NCBI RefSeq assembly: GCF_900199215.1
Contig: NZ_FZQA01000004.1
Coordinates: forward strand, 186,001 to 250,000
Length of the DNA stretch: 64,000 nucleotides
Direction of reading: 5' to 3'
Source of the DNA: Amphiplicatus metriothermophilus
Lineage (GTDB): Bacteria > Pseudomonadota > Alphaproteobacteria > Caulobacterales > Parvularculaceae
In this document: piece after piece, positions 44,580 through 55,486 of the stretch
How positions within the stretch are numbered: the stretch's first letter is position 1
How the letters are laid out: every line of letters begins with the position of its first letter
The notes under the pieces: generated by a model
What the model was told of the DNA's origin: nothing
Database searches by the model: none
Seen by the model: the letters and a program-made list of their open reading frames with translations, nothing else
Translations under genes and position numbers: made by a program

Positions 44580-45923
44580 GGCGGCCTGCGCGGGCGGCGC
44601 GACGGCGACGAGACGCGGCCCGCCGGCCGCGCCGAGAATCGCGCGCAGCGTTTCGGTTTCGCCCGCGCCGTCGCCGGCGGCGAGCGTCTTGCCGAACTCG
44701 GCGGCGAAGTTGCGGGCGTGAATGACATGCGGCTCCGGCGTCGCCACGATCATCCGCGCGCCGAGGAGAATCGCCTCCCGCCAGCGCTCCATCATTTCGC
44801 GCTTGAGCGAGGCCGGCGCGATCAGCCAGTCGGGCTCGGCCGCCCGGCAGTCGGTCTCCGAGATGATCGCCGGCCCGCGGCGTCCGAGCCGCTCGCCCGA
44901 CCGGCCGTCCTCGACCGCCGCCTCGATCACTGACGCGGCCTCGCCCGCCCAGACGCGAAGAGCGGCCGAGACCGGCCCCGCGCCCAGCAGATGCGCCCGC
45001 TCGCCCTTGTCGGCGATGTCCTTCAACAGCCGGACGAACCGTTCGCGGGTTTCGGCGACGCGGCGCTCGAATGCGTGATAAGGCTGCATGGCGCGCAGGG
45101 CGAGCGCGTTCTCCTCATCCCAAAGCCGCGCCAGACGTTCATACCACGGATCGAAGTCGTGCGCGTCGCATTCGGCGTGGGTGAGAAAGAGGCGAATCGA
45201 TCCGCCTTCCTTGTCGGTAAGCGCGCCGCGGAAAATCTTCAGTCCGCTGTCGCGCGCCAGGCGTTCGAGCACGGAAAGCGAATAGACGCCGCTCGCGCCC
45301 GCCATGAAAGCATCGACGCGATTGCGCGTGAGCGCCGCCGGCAGATAGAGGGTCTCCAGCGCGAAGACGCCGTCCGACGCGAGCAAGCCCTTGACGCGGG
45401 CGAAAAACGCGCGCGGGTCTTCGATCTCCTCCAGAACGGACACCGCGGTGACGATGTCGAACTTCTTCTCGCCGAAGGCGCGATCGAGCGCTTCGGAGGG
45501 AAAGCGCTCGCGGGCCGTCCAGGCCCAGGCGCCGATGATCTCCACCCATTCGGACGGATCGACGCCGAACCGCTCGACCCAGCGCGGATAATAGGAAAGC
45601 AGCGCGCCGTCGCTGCAGCCGATGTCGAGCGCGGCGCAGTCGCGCCCCGAAATGAGCTCAAGCGCCTCCGTCGCCACGGCGCGCAGATGGGCGCGCGTCG
45701 CGGCGTAACGGCTCGACGGGGTCGCGCGGGTCTCCTCTTGCGCCCGCATATGCGCCGACTGGATGAGACCGCACGCCATCGCCTCCCTGGAGGCGTCGCA
45801 GATCACATAGCGGGCCTCGCCGCGGCCGCCGACCGAATCGAAGGAAAGCGCCGGCGTGAGCGCCTTCGATCCGCAAGCCCGACATTCGGCGATTTTCTTC
45901 ACGCGCGCCTCGTCCGCAATCAC
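44571..45923 (-). CDS. SAM-dependent methyltransferase with zinc-finger head (C-methyltransferase-like)
   Basis: The 450-residue protein has an N-terminal CRACGSKAL, part of the zinc motif of sugar C-methyltransferase relatives. A class I SAM domain (AALDIGCSDGALLSYYP near 97, FDIVTAVSVLEEIEDP near 155) and a C-terminal Rossmann-like half (HLLGAGPVSAALR) follow. It resembles the NovU/TylC3 architecture, used to methylate nucleotide sugars or similar, though the head appears to lack a complete four-Cys set. The frame starts with GTG at 45923 with no clear ribosome site; GTG at 45902 is another option. Confidence 0.75.
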   Translation of the reverse strand: MIADEARVKKIAECRACGSKALTPALSFDSVGGRGEARYVICDASREAMACGLIQSAHMRAQEETRATPSSRYAATRAHLRAVATEALELISGRDCAALDIGCSDGALLSYYPRWVERFGVDPSEWVEIIGAWAWTARERFPSEALDRAFGEKKFDIVTAVSVLEEIEDPRAFFARVKGLLASDGVFALETLYLPAALTRNRVDAFMAGASGVYSLSVLERLARDSGLKIFRGALTDKEGGSIRLFLTHAECDAHDFDPWYERLARLWDEENALALRAMQPYHAFERRVAETRERFVRLLKDIADKGERAHLLGAGPVSAALRVWAGEAASVIEAAVEDGRSGERLGRRGPAIISETDCRAAEPDWLIAPASLKREMMERWREAILLGARMIVATPEPHVIHARNFAAEFGKTLAAGDGAGETETLRAILGAAGGPRLVAVAPPAQAASG

Positions 45924-46028
45924 TGCCGCGGCCGAGAGTCCCAGTTCACGGTAAATTCCGCGTAAAGACGGCCTTCGCCGCCGGCGCGGCGCAGCGGTAA
46001 CGAGCTGTTAAGGAACCTTTTCCGCCCG

Positions 46029-46425
46029 TTATGCGATCGCGTGGTAGATCAGCATCGCGCCGGTCGCCAGAAGCACGAGGAGCGCGAGGATCGCTCCGAC
46101 GACGCGGCCACATCTCCAAACTCCCATGCCCAGCCCGAAGATGAGAGACGCGCGCGAAGAAAAAGACCGCGCCGAGGCCGTGAATGACGGCCGCGCCTGC
46201 GCCCAGCCAAGCCAGGCCGACAAGGTCGGGAAGCGCGGCCGGCGCATACTCCGTGTAATTCGCATGCGTACGGACGGCCTTCGCGATTTCAGGGTTTCCC
46301 CCGTTCCCCAGATCGACTTTGAAGCGCAGGCGCGCCTGCGCGACGCGAAGGCTGAGATAAAACAGCAGTAAAATGTTGAGGCCGATCCAAAGCCCGGCCG
46401 CCCCGATCCCTGTCGCCGCGCCCAT
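46029..46425 (-). pseudogene. MAPEG-family membrane protein, frameshifted
   Basis: From the ATG at 46425 the protein reads as a MAPEG member (LRFKVDLGNGGNPEIAKAVRTHANYTEYAP, over residues 33-62; then HGLGAVFFFARVSH). About residue 96 the family continues not in this frame but in the next one, as FGLGMGVWRCGRVVGAILALLVLLATGAML with a stop at 46029. Staying in the first frame gives an Arg-rich tail ending at 45946. A one-base loss near 46141 explains it. It is either a recent pseudogene or a base-call error. MAPEG proteins include glutathione transferases of the membrane. Confidence 0.75.
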
Positions 46426-46493
46426 CGAAGCATACGCCGCGCCGGACTGGGATCAAAACTCGATCATCGCGCGGCTCGTCTCCGTTTCGGCGC

Positions 46494-47651
46494 TCAGGCC
46501 GCCAGCCGGGCGATCAGCTTGCGCAGAAAAGCCGTCGCTTCGGCCACCTGCGCGATCGCGATGAACTCGTTCGGCTGGTGCGCCTGGTCGATCGACCCCG
46601 GACCGCAGATGACGGTCGAAAAGCCCGCCTGCTGAAACTGGCCGGCCTCGGCGGCGTAGGCGACCACGTCGGTCGCGTTCCGGCCTGTCAACGCCTTAGC
46701 GAGATCGGCGGCGGGATTATCCGCCTGCGGCGCAAGCGGCGGAGCGTCGGTGAGCTGGATCGTCTCTATGCGGCAGCCGGGGGCGCGCGCGCGCATCTCC
46801 GCCTCGACGCCGCGGGCGTAATCCTCGAACTCCTCGCGCGCCGCGCGAGCCGAATCGCCGGGAACGGCGCGGCAGTCCCATTCGAACACGCATTCGCCCG
46901 CCATGATGTTGAGCTGCGTGCCGCCGCGAACGACATTGACGGTCATGGTCGTATACGGCGGATTGAACGGCGAGTCCGGATCGGCCTCGCGCGCGCGCCG
47001 CTCGCGCATTTCGACGACCTTGCTGACGAGCTTCGCCGCCGCCTCCACCGCCGAGACGCCGCGCTCGGCCTGGCTCGAATGGGTCGTGTATCCCGTAACG
47101 CTTGTGCGGAAGGAGGCGATGCCCTTGTGCCCGTCGATCACGTTCATGCAGGTCGGCTCGCCGACGATCACCGCCGAGGGCGCGGGCAGCCTGTCGCGAA
47201 TTTCGCGGATCATGTGCGGCGCGCCGAGAAGGCCGATCTCTTCGTCATAGGAAAGCGCGAAGATCACCGGCCGCTTGAGGCCCGCCTCGGCCATTTCCGG
47301 AACGAGCGAGAGCGCGACGGCGCAAAAGCTCTTCATGTCCGTCACGCCGCGCCCGTAGAGCTTGCCGCCCTTCTCGACCACCGTGAACGGGTCGGTGTCC
47401 CACTGCTGCCCTTCGACCGGCACGACGTCCGTGTGCCCTGAGAGCACCACCCCGCCTTCGACCTTGGGGCCGAGCACCGCGTAAAGGTTGGCCTTTGTCC
47501 CGTCTTCGTTCGGCACGCGGAAGGTCTCGGCGCCGTATTGCTTCAGATGCGACTCAACGTCGTCGATAAGCGGCAGATTCGATTTCCACGACGTCGTGTC
47601 ATAGGCGACGAGCCGGGAAATCCAGTCGATCTGGGTTTTGAGATCGGTCAT
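46494..47651 (-). CDS. argE: Acetylornithine deacetylase
   Basis: The 385-residue M20-family metallo-hydrolase has zinc-site motifs [26 protein letters not shown], the catalytic Glu in [13 protein letters not shown] and a late [13 protein letters not shown] with the last His. The latter segment and QWDTDPF are typical of ArgE. It releases ornithine from N-acetylornithine in arginine synthesis, which feeds the ornithine decarboxylase further right. Forty-two bases separate it from the metH-half gene upstream. Confidence 0.92.
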   Translation of the reverse strand: MTDLKTQIDWISRLVAYDTTSWKSNLPLIDDVESHLKQYGAETFRVPNEDGTKANLYAVLGPKVEGGVVLSGHTDVVPVEGQQWDTDPFTVVEKGGKLYGRGVTDMKSFCAVALSLVPEMAEAGLKRPVIFALSYDEEIGLLGAPHMIREIRDRLPAPSAVIVGEPTCMNVIDGHKGIASFRTSVTGYTTHSSQAERGVSAVEAAAKLVSKVVEMRERRAREADPDSPFNPPYTTMTVNVVRGGTQLNIMAGECVFEWDCRAVPGDSARAAREEFEDYARGVEAEMRARAPGCRIETIQLTDAPPLAPQADNPAADLAKALTGRNATDVVAYAAEAGQFQQAGFSTVICGPGSIDQAHQPNEFIAIAQVAEATAFLRKLIARLAA

Positions 47652-47693
47652 GAAGCGACCAAAGCCCAGATGCTCCGGCGATGCAAGCCCGGC

Positions 47694-48791
47694 TCAACCG
47701 GCGAGCACGAACGGCTCGAGCCCCGACAGACGCATGGCGCGTTCGGGCCTCGGCGGGCGGCGAGGCGGCAGGCCTTCGACCGCTTTCGCGAAAGCCGCGA
47801 TATGGGCGGGCGTCGTGCCGCAGCAGCCGCCGACGATGTTGAGAAGGCCGGATTCGGCCCACTCCTTCAGATGCGCCGTCATCGACTCCGGCGTTTCGTC
47901 GTACTCGCCGAAGGCGTTGGGCAGACCGGCGTTCGGATAGGCCGACACGTAGCAATCGGCGACGCCCGCCAGCGCCTCCACGTAAGGCCGCATGAGATCG
48001 GGCCCGAGCGCGCAGTTGACCCCGACGCAAAGCGGCTTGCCGTGGCGGACCGAATGCCAGAAGGCCTCCGGCGTCTGGCCCGACAGCGTGCGGCCCGACT
48101 GGTCGGTGATGGTCACCGACAGCATCAGCGGAACTTCGTAGCCGAGCGCGTCGAACACCTCGCCCACGGCGAAGATCGCCGCCTTGGCGTTCAGCGTGTC
48201 GAAGATCGTCTCGATCAGCAGCGCGTCCGCCCCGCCTTCGAGAAGCCCGCGCGCGGCCTCGCCGTAAGCTGCCGCGAGCGTATCAAAATCCACATTGCGC
48301 TTGCCGGGGTCGTTGACGTCCGGCGACAGCGACGCGGTGCGGTTGGTCGGCCCGACGGCGCCCGCCACGAAGCGCGGGCGATCATCCGTAGACGCCGCAT
48401 CGGCCGCCGCGCGCGCCAGCCGCGCGCCCTCGACGTTGAGTTCGTAAGCGAGCGCTTCCATCCGATAGTCGGCCTGCGCGATCGTCGTCGCGGAGAAGGT
48501 GTTGGTCTCGATGACGTCGGCGCCGGCCGCGAGATAGGCCTCGTGCATCTGGCGCACGATTTCCGGCCGGGAGAGGATCAGCGCGTCGTTGTTCCCCTTG
48601 AGGTCGCAGTTCCAGTCGGCGAAGCGCGCGCCGCGGTAGCCCGCCTCGTCGAGGCCGTAGCCCTGGATGTAGGTGCCGGCCGCGCCGTCGAGCACGAGAA
48701 TGCGCTCTTCGAGCGCCGCTTTGAGGGCGGCGATGCGGGCCTGGCGGCCGGGAAACGGGTCCCTGGCGGGGTCGAGGGCGGAATCGGGCAT
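47694..48791 (-). CDS. metH: Homocysteine S-methyltransferase domain, N-terminal half of a split MetH
   Basis: The 365-residue protein corresponds to the homocysteine-binding barrel of cobalamin-dependent Met[45 protein letters not shown] with one zinc Cys and [11 protein letters not shown] with the other two. Split MetH genes are known in Caulobacter relatives. The second half (folate, B12 and activation domains) is not next door and must be elsewhere or absent. The ATG at 48791 has AAGGAG upstream. A 34-bp palindrome in its promoter region suggests specific control. Confidence 0.9.
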   Translation of the reverse strand: MPDSALDPARDPFPGRQARIAALKAALEERILVLDGAAGTYIQGYGLDEAGYRGARFADWNCDLKGNNDALILSRPEIVRQMHEAYLAAGADVIETNTFSATTIAQADYRMEALAYELNVEGARLARAAADAASTDDRPRFVAGAVGPTNRTASLSPDVNDPGKRNVDFDTLAAAYGEAARGLLEGGADALLIETIFDTLNAKAAIFAVGEVFDALGYEVPLMLSVTITDQSGRTLSGQTPEAFWHSVRHGKPLCVGVNCALGPDLMRPYVEALAGVADCYVSAYPNAGLPNAFGEYDETPESMTAHLKEWAESGLLNIVGGCCGTTPAHIAAFAKAVEGLPPRRPPRPERAMRLSGLEPFVLAG

Positions 48792-48804
48792 GGAGGCTCC
48801 TTTC

Positions 48805-48838
48805 GCCAACGATATAAAGAAATCTTTATATGTTTGGC
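48805..48838. promoter_or_regulatory. Large palindrome upstream of the metH half, likely operator
   Basis: The perfect inner arms ATATAAAG and CTTTATAT (spacer AAAT) are flanked by further symmetric bases GCCAA and TTGGC, giving 15-base arms with two mismatches. It lies 13 bases before the metH start. ArsR-family SAH sensors (SahR) control methionine-cycle genes through AT-rich palindromes in many Proteobacteria, so this is a candidate site; the exact consensus needs comparison. Confidence 0.65.
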
Positions 48839-48861
48839 AAGCCCGGCGCGCCGGCCCCTCT

Positions 48862-49788
48862 TCAGCGCTCGGCCGGAAACAATCCTTCGTCCCAGTACGG
48901 ATCGCCGCCGAATTTCTCGATCACGGCGTCGGCGAAGGCGCGCACCCGCGCCGAGACCTGACGCGTAGGCGGATAGACGAGGTGCACATGCGCGCTCGTC
49001 CATTCATATTCCGTCAGCACGGCTTCGAGCGCGCCCGCGCGCAGATGGCGGTGCAGGATGAAGGTCGGATCGCACACGAAGCCGCACCCGCCCGCCGCGA
49101 TGTCGGCGAGAAACTCGCCGTTATTGGCGAGGGCGCTGACCCGCGGCTCGACGACGCCGCTGTCCCCGCCCGGCCCCCAGTACCGGATCGCGCCCGGCCG
49201 GGGAACGTTCGAATAGGCGAGATAGGAAAGCCCGGCGAGGTCGCGCGGATGGCGCGGCCGGCCGTGCGCGCGCCAGAACGCCGGCGCGGCTGCGACCACC
49301 GCGCGCACGGGGCAGAGCTTGCGCGCGATCAGGCTCGAATCGGCGAGCTGGGCGATCCGCACGGCGACGTCGAATCCCTCGCCGACGATGTCGACGAAAC
49401 GGTCGGAGAAATCGACTTCGACCGTGACTTTGGGATGGCGTCGGGCGAAGTCGGCGATGAGGGGCTTCAGATGCGCGAGGCCGAAGGAGAGCGGCGCGGC
49501 GATCCTCAGATTACCTGAAAGAGCCCCATGGCCTTCGACCGCCTCGGCCTCCGCCTCCTCGATGTCGGCGAGAATGCGCCGGGCCCGCGCGAGAAACGCC
49601 GCCCCCGCGTCGGTAAGCGTGAGCTTGCGCGTGGTGCGCGCGAAAAGCTGCACGCCGAGCCGCGCTTCGAGGTCGGCGAGCCGCCGGCTCATCGCTGATT
49701 TGGCGATGCGCCGCTGGGCGGCGGCGCGGCTGATCGAGCCCGCCTCGGCGATGCGCACGAACGACTCGATCTCCTCCAATCGGCTCAT
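48862..49788 (-). CDS. LysR-family transcriptional regulator
   Basis: The 308-residue regulator has a standard LysR HTH ([36 protein letters not shown] within residues 10-45) and a type-2 periplasmic-fold effector domain ([13 protein letters not shown], then [20 protein letters not shown]). It is divergent from the azoreductase gene, with a TTGTT-N11-AACAA site overlapping its own start, the usual arrangement for activation of the neighbour and self-repression. Confidence 0.92.
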   Translation of the reverse strand: MSRLEEIESFVRIAEAGSISRAAAQRRIAKSAMSRRLADLEARLGVQLFARTTRKLTLTDAGAAFLARARRILADIEEAEAEAVEGHGALSGNLRIAAPLSFGLAHLKPLIADFARRHPKVTVEVDFSDRFVDIVGEGFDVAVRIAQLADSSLIARKLCPVRAVVAAAPAFWRAHGRPRHPRDLAGLSYLAYSNVPRPGAIRYWGPGGDSGVVEPRVSALANNGEFLADIAAGGCGFVCDPTFILHRHLRAGALEAVLTEYEWTSAHVHLVYPPTRQVSARVRAFADAVIEKFGGDPYWDEGLFPAER

Positions 49789-49808
49789 TGTTCTTAATTT
49801 ATCAACAA
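49788..49808. promoter_or_regulatory. LysR-type T-N11-A binding site
   Basis: TTGTT (49788-49792) and AACAA (49804-49808) are inverse complements 11 bases apart in the AT-rich gap between the LysR gene and azoR. The left half touches the first base of the LysR start codon. Confidence 0.6.
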
Positions 49809-49911
49809 TAATTTCTGAAACTAACGACTTATACCCTTAACAGCAACAATTACTTTCGCCCCGTCGAGATCATCGCCTCCCCGAGGCCCTCGCCGCGAAA
49901 GGACCCAAGCC

Positions 49912-50538
49912 ATGAAGCCGCTCAACATTCTCCAGATCCACGCATCCATTCAGGGCGAGCGCTCCGCGACCCGGCGCCTGTCCGACGCGCTTCTCGCCGC
50001 CGTCGAAGCCGAAGGCGTCGCCGTAGCGGCAAACCGGCGCGATCTTTCCGAAGGCGTCCCGCTGATCGACGCAGAATGGGCCGCGGCCAACGGAACGCCG
50101 CCCGAGCAGCGCTCGGCCCGCCAGAACGCCGTCCTCGCCTTTTCGGAGAGCCTGATCGAGGAGATCGAGGCGGCGGATATCCTCGTCATCGGCGTTCCGG
50201 TCTACAATTTCGGGATCCCCGCCGCCCTCAAGGCCTGGATCGACCTCATCGCCCGCGCCCGGCGCACGTTCCGCTACGCCGAGAACGGCCCCGAGGGCCT
50301 GCTCAAGGGCAAGCGGGCGATCCTCGTCGCCGCTTCGGGCGGCACGCAGATCGGCTCGCCGGCCGATTTCGCCGCAAGCTATCTCAAATTCGTCCTGGGC
50401 TTTCTCGGCATCACGGACGTGACGATCATCGACGCGGCCGGCCAGGCGACCGATGCCGCCGGCGCCGAAGCGCGCGCGCGAAAAGCGATCGCCGACACGG
50501 CGAAAACCCTCGCCGCGGACGTCGCCGAAGCGGCCTGA
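49912..50538 (+). CDS. NAD(P)H-dependent FMN oxidoreductase (AzoR/NADPH-quinone reductase-like)
   Basis: The 208-residue flavodoxin-fold protein has the FMN phosphate loop ILQIHASIQGERSATRRLSD, VPVYNFGIPAALKAWIDLIARARRTFRY and ASGGTQIG, which are characteristic of AzoR-type azoreductases. It reduces quinones or azo compounds by two electrons and is usually induced by such stress through a divergent LysR regulator. AAAGGA precedes the ATG. An intrinsic terminator follows at 50578-50603. Confidence 0.88.
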   Translation: MKPLNILQIHASIQGERSATRRLSDALLAAVEAEGVAVAANRRDLSEGVPLIDAEWAAANGTPPEQRSARQNAVLAFSESLIEEIEAADILVIGVPVYNFGIPAALKAWIDLIARARRTFRYAENGPEGLLKGKRAILVAASGGTQIGSPADFAASYLKFVLGFLGITDVTIIDAAGQATDAAGAEARARKAIADTAKTLAADVAEAA

Positions 50539-50577
50539 GCCTTGCGCGGCGTTCCCTCCGTCATGGCGGCGACCGGC

Positions 50578-50603
50578 CCCGGACCTTCGGGTCCGGGTTT
50601 TTT
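50578..50603 (+). terminator. Intrinsic terminator after the azoreductase gene
   Basis: An 8-bp GC-rich stem (CCCGGACC / GGTCCGGG) closed by a TTCG loop is followed at once by six T residues (50598-50603). This is the clearest Rho-independent terminator in the window. Confidence 0.92.
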
Positions 50604-50650
50604 CGCCATTTAGGCCGTGTACGGATGGGCGTGCCCTGTAAGCGACTCGC

Positions 50651-51577
50651 CTACTTCACCTCAAGAAGCTCCACCTCGAAAACGAGCGCCTCGTTCGGCC
50701 CGATGGGCCCGTTCGGCGTGCCGGTCTCGCCATAGGCGAGTTCGGGCGGCAGATAGAGCTTGAACTTGTCGCCCTCGCTCATGAGCTGCACGCCCTCGGT
50801 CCAGCCGGGGATGACCTGCGCCAGCGGGAACTCCGCCGGCTCGCCGCGCTCGTGAGAGCTGTCGAACAGCGTGCCGTCGATCAGCCTGCCCTCATAATGC
50901 ACGCGCACGATGTCGGCGTCCGTCGGCGAGGCGCCGCCTGCCGGCCCCTCCGCCAGCACCTCATATTGCAGTCCGCTCTCAGTCGTTTTCACGCCGGGGC
51001 GTCTGGCGTTCTCCTCGAGGAACTTCCGCGCCGCTTCGGCGTTGCGTTGCGGGTTCGTCGCCTTCAGAAGCTCCACGTCGAAGATCAGCGCTTCATTGGG
51101 GCCGATCGGCCCGCCGGGCGTGCCCGTTTCGCCATAGGCCAGATGCGGCGGGATGTAGAAGCGATAGCGGTCGCCCTCGCTCATGAGCTGCACGCCCTCG
51201 GTCCAGCCGGGAATGACCCGATCGAGCGGAAAGCGCGCCGCCGCGCCGCGCGCGCGGGAGGAGTCGAACTCCACCCCGTCCGTCAGCGTGCCGACATAAT
51301 GGACCTCCACGATGTCGCTCGCCGCCGGGCTGTAGCCGTCTTCCGGCCCTTCGGCGAGAACTTCGTATTGAAGGCCGCTTTCGGTGGTTTTCACGCCCTC
51401 GCGCCTGGCGTTCTCTTCGAGAAACTTCTGCGACGCGGCGAGATTGGCCGCGGCGACGTCTTCGGCCGTCGCCGCCGCGCCTGATTCGTCCTCGGGCGCC
51501 GGCGTCTCGTCCTCGCCGCCGCAGGCCGCGAGCGCGAAAGCCGCCGCGCCCGCCATCAGAATCATTCTCGCCGTCAT
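50651..51577 (-). CDS. Lipoprotein with two tandem FKBP-type prolyl isomerase domains
   Basis: The 308-residue protein has a lipobox (FALAACGG near residue 18) and two copies of an FKBP unit. Each starts with a [27 protein letters not shown] linker and contains [16 protein letters not shown] and [22 protein letters not shown]. Both keep the aromatic and GW residues of the active pocket. It would assist folding of envelope proteins in the periplasm. The two halves are unusually alike, also at DNA level, which points to a fairly recent internal duplication. The ATG at 51577 begins the signal peptide; the frame is open to 51634. Confidence 0.9.
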   Translation of the reverse strand: MTARMILMAGAAAFALAACGGEDETPAPEDESGAAATAEDVAAANLAASQKFLEENARREGVKTTESGLQYEVLAEGPEDGYSPAASDIVEVHYVGTLTDGVEFDSSRARGAAARFPLDRVIPGWTEGVQLMSEGDRYRFYIPPHLAYGETGTPGGPIGPNEALIFDVELLKATNPQRNAEAARKFLEENARRPGVKTTESGLQYEVLAEGPAGGASPTDADIVRVHYEGRLIDGTLFDSSHERGEPAEFPLAQVIPGWTEGVQLMSEGDKFKLYLPPELAYGETGTPNGPIGPNEALVFEVELLEVK

Positions 51578-51636
51578 AAACTCGCTCCGTCGCTTGGGGG
51601 GGCGGACCCTAGCCCGGAACGCCGGGCGCGTCACGA

Positions 51637-53427
<1,791 letters not shown>

Positions 53428-53580
53428 GGCGGGCTCTCCGACGGCTAAAAGGCCGCGGACAGTGCACGCAAAGAAAGCCGGCGGTCAACTGCGCGCGCCG
53501 ACGGCGCGCGCCCGCCGGGCGAATCGTTCGGCTACGGAATGGGAGCCTTCCCTAGACGGCGCCCGACGCCCTCGCCGAAT

Positions 53581-53850
53581 TCAGTTGAGGCTGAACAGGG
53601 TCCCCGCCTCTATCTCCGCCGCGGAGATCACCTTGCGGCCGGCGACCCGGACCGAATGGATGGGCCCTTCGAGCTCGCGCATCCAGAAGGCCAGGAACCG
53701 CGACAGCGCCGGATATTTCGGCGCGATGTCGTAGTCCTGCCAGACGAAGCTCTGCAGCAGGCCCGGATGGTCCGGCATGTGATAGAGAATTTCGGCCGTC
53801 GCCAGACGATAGCCTTCGAGCTGGCGGCGGAAAGCGCGATCCGACTGCAT
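53581..53850 (-). CDS. usg: Usg family protein
   Basis: The 89-residue protein carries the Usg core LEGYRLATAEILYHMPDHPGLLQSFVWQDYD and LHSVRVA-like HSVRVAGRKVISAAEI (parts separated by about 30 residues). Usg is a small conserved alphaproteobacterial protein of unknown function, named for its place upstream of a trp gene in Caulobacter; no trp gene adjoins it here. I use the ATG at 53850; a GTG at 53883 would add 11 residues. Confidence 0.9.
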   Translation of the reverse strand: MQSDRAFRRQLEGYRLATAEILYHMPDHPGLLQSFVWQDYDIAPKYPALSRFLAFWMRELEGPIHSVRVAGRKVISAAEIEAGTLFSLN

Positions 53851-53989
53851 ACGCTTAACGACCTCTCGTACAGTCCAATCCACCTTTTGATTCTAGCGCG
53901 GAAAGATTGTGCGAAGCTGAATCGGAAGGCAAGTCTCGAAAGCTGTTTTATCATTCAAATTCAATAAGTTAGCAGCCTTCTCGCGAGGC

Positions 53990-54144
53990 TGCTGCCAAGT
54001 GCGGCGGCGAAGGCGCGGGCGGGCAAGCGCGAAAATCCCTTTACAAGCGCGGCGACAATTTCTATGTCGCGGGTTCGCCAATCCCATGGAACCTGGCCGC
54101 AAGATTGGCGTTGTGGTGAAGCTGCTGTTGCGAGGTTCCATGAG
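53990..54144 (+). ncRNA. speF-type leader RNA upstream of ornithine decarboxylase
   Basis: The 150 bases before the decarboxylase gene contain a strong, bulged hairpin. CATGGAACCT (54085-54094) pairs with AGGTTCCATG (54133-54142). After a GGC bulge, CGCAA (54098-54102) pairs with TTGCG (54128-54132), ending two bases before the start codon. The right arm includes the GAGG ribosome site (54132-54135 region), so folding would block translation. An RNA motif named speF is known in this position in alphaproteobacteria (Corbino and co-workers, 2005). Its 5' limit here is a guess. Confidence 0.75.
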
Positions 54145-54181
54145 ATGGAAAGGTCAAAATCCGCGCTTGCGCTGGTCCTAG
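54086..54181 (+). CDS. Upstream reading frame inside the speF-type leader
   Basis: An ATG within the left arm of the leader hairpin opens a 31-codon frame (MEPGRKIGVVVKLLLRGSMR, then WKGQNPRLRWS). It overlaps the first 37 bases of the decarboxylase gene in another frame. Because its start codon and the decarboxylase ribosome site lie in opposite arms of the same hairpin, its translation could open or close the main gene. E. coli speF has a sensory leader peptide (SpeFL), though of unrelated sequence. Coding status is unproven. Confidence 0.35.
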   Translation: MEPGRKIGVVVKLLLRGSMRWKGQNPRLRWS

Positions 54182-55359
54182 AGTCGCGTCCGGACCTCCC
54201 CGTTCATTGCTTGCGCCCCCACGCCGCCGAAGCGGCGGCGCGCTGGTTTCTGCGCCATTTTCCCGGGGACGTCCTCTACGCGGTCAAGGCGAATCCGCAC
54301 CCGGCGATTCTCGACGCGGTGCACGCCGCCGGCGTGCGCTGGTTCGACGTCGCCTCCATGCCGGAAGTGGCGCTGATCGCCGGACGATTCCCCGACGCCA
54401 GACTCGCCTTCATGCACCCCGTGAAAGCGCGCTCGGCGATCCGGCGAGCCTATTTCGATTACGGCGTGCGCGTCTTCGCCCTCGACAGCATGGACGAGCT
54501 CGCCAAGATCGTCGCCGAGACGGGCGGCGCGAAGGATCTGCATCTGGTGATCCGGATCGCGGTGTCCGGCGACTACGCCCAGCACAAGCTGTCCGGCAAG
54601 TTCGGCGCGGCCGGCGCGGAAGCCGTGACGCTTCTGCGCGAAGCGCGCGCCCACGCCGCCGAACTCGGCGTGAGCTTCCATGTCGGCTCGCAATGCATGC
54701 GGCCTGAAGCCTGGCGCGTCGCCATGCAGGCGACGGGCGAGCTTATTCGCCACGCCGGCGTCACGGTGGATATCGTCGACGTGGGCGGCGGCTTTCCGGC
54801 CGCCTATCCCGGCCTCACGCCGCCGCCCCTCGACCAATACATCGCCGAGATCCGCGACGCGTTCGAGACCATGCCGGTTCTCGAGAACGCCGATCTGTGG
54901 TGCGAGCCCGGCCGCGCGCTCTGCGCGGAAGCCGGCAGCCATATCGTGCGCGTCGAGGCGCGCAAGGACGACGCGCTCTATCTCAACGACGGCGGCTACG
55001 GCGCGCTGTTCGACGCCGCCCATGACGGGCTCGTCTTTCCCGCCCGCCTGCTGCGCGCGAAGGGCGGGCCGCGCCGGCCGCTCAAGGCGTTCCGGCTCTA
55101 CGGGCCGACCTGCGATTCCATCGACGCCATGCCGGGGCCGTTCTTCCTGCCCGCCGACGTGCATGAAGGCGACTATATCGAGTTCGGCCTGACCGGCGCC
55201 TATGGCGCGACGCTGGCCACGCGCTTCAACGGCTTCGGCGAGTATGAGGAGGCGATCGTCGCCGACGCGCCGCTCACCTCGATGTACGGACTCTCCGGAC
55301 GCCGTCAGACGCAGGGCAACGTCGTCGCCATGGCGAGACGCAGCGGCGGGAAGGCATGA
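54145..55359 (+). CDS. speC: Ornithine decarboxylase, alanine-racemase-fold (eukaryote-like) type
   Basis: The 404-residue PLP enzyme has the cofactor Lys48 in YAVKANPHP, FDVASMPEV, HVGSQC, DVGGGFPAAY, the PLP-phosphate segment WCEPGRALCAEAGS and the active-site Cys near 323 in YGPTCDSID. It makes putrescine from ornithine. The ATG at 54145 follows GAGG at nine bases and ends the leader hairpin; an in-frame ATG at 54064 would read through the leader. The next gene is a DHS-like aminobutyl-transfer enzyme, so the pair forms a polyamine branch. Confidence 0.93.
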   Translation: MERSKSALALVLESRPDLPVHCLRPHAAEAAARWFLRHFPGDVLYAVKANPHPAILDAVHAAGVRWFDVASMPEVALIAGRFPDARLAFMHPVKARSAIRRAYFDYGVRVFALDSMDELAKIVAETGGAKDLHLVIRIAVSGDYAQHKLSGKFGAAGAEAVTLLREARAHAAELGVSFHVGSQCMRPEAWRVAMQATGELIRHAGVTVDIVDVGGGFPAAYPGLTPPPLDQYIAEIRDAFETMPVLENADLWCEPGRALCAEAGSHIVRVEARKDDALYLNDGGYGALFDAAHDGLVFPARLLRAKGGPRRPLKAFRLYGPTCDSIDAMPGPFFLPADVHEGDYIEFGLTGAYGATLATRFNGFGEYEEAIVADAPLTSMYGLSGRRQTQGNVVAMARRSGGKA

Positions 55360-55486
55360 CCCGCGCCCGCCCGCTGGCGAAGCCGCGATAATTTCTTTAA
55401 GGCGAACCCCATACGGCCCTCCGCGCGTCGTGACGCGACGCGGCCCGGATCCGGTTTCCGCAACGTTGACGAGAGGAACCGATCGC

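Noticed and set aside
45946-46028. Arg-rich C-terminal tail of the MAPEG frame
   Set aside because: Hydrophobic family sequence continues in the other frame, so this tail is most likely a frameshift product.
48792-48861. SAM-type riboswitch before the metH half
   Set aside because: Only about 70 bases separate it from the LysR gene, filled by a DNA-type palindrome; no pseudoknot-like SAM-II pattern is seen.
53491-53511. GCGCGCGCC/GGCGCGCGC hairpin upstream of the SLC13 transporter
   Set aside because: Simple CG repeats of this size are common in this sequence and neither position nor flanks suggest a function.
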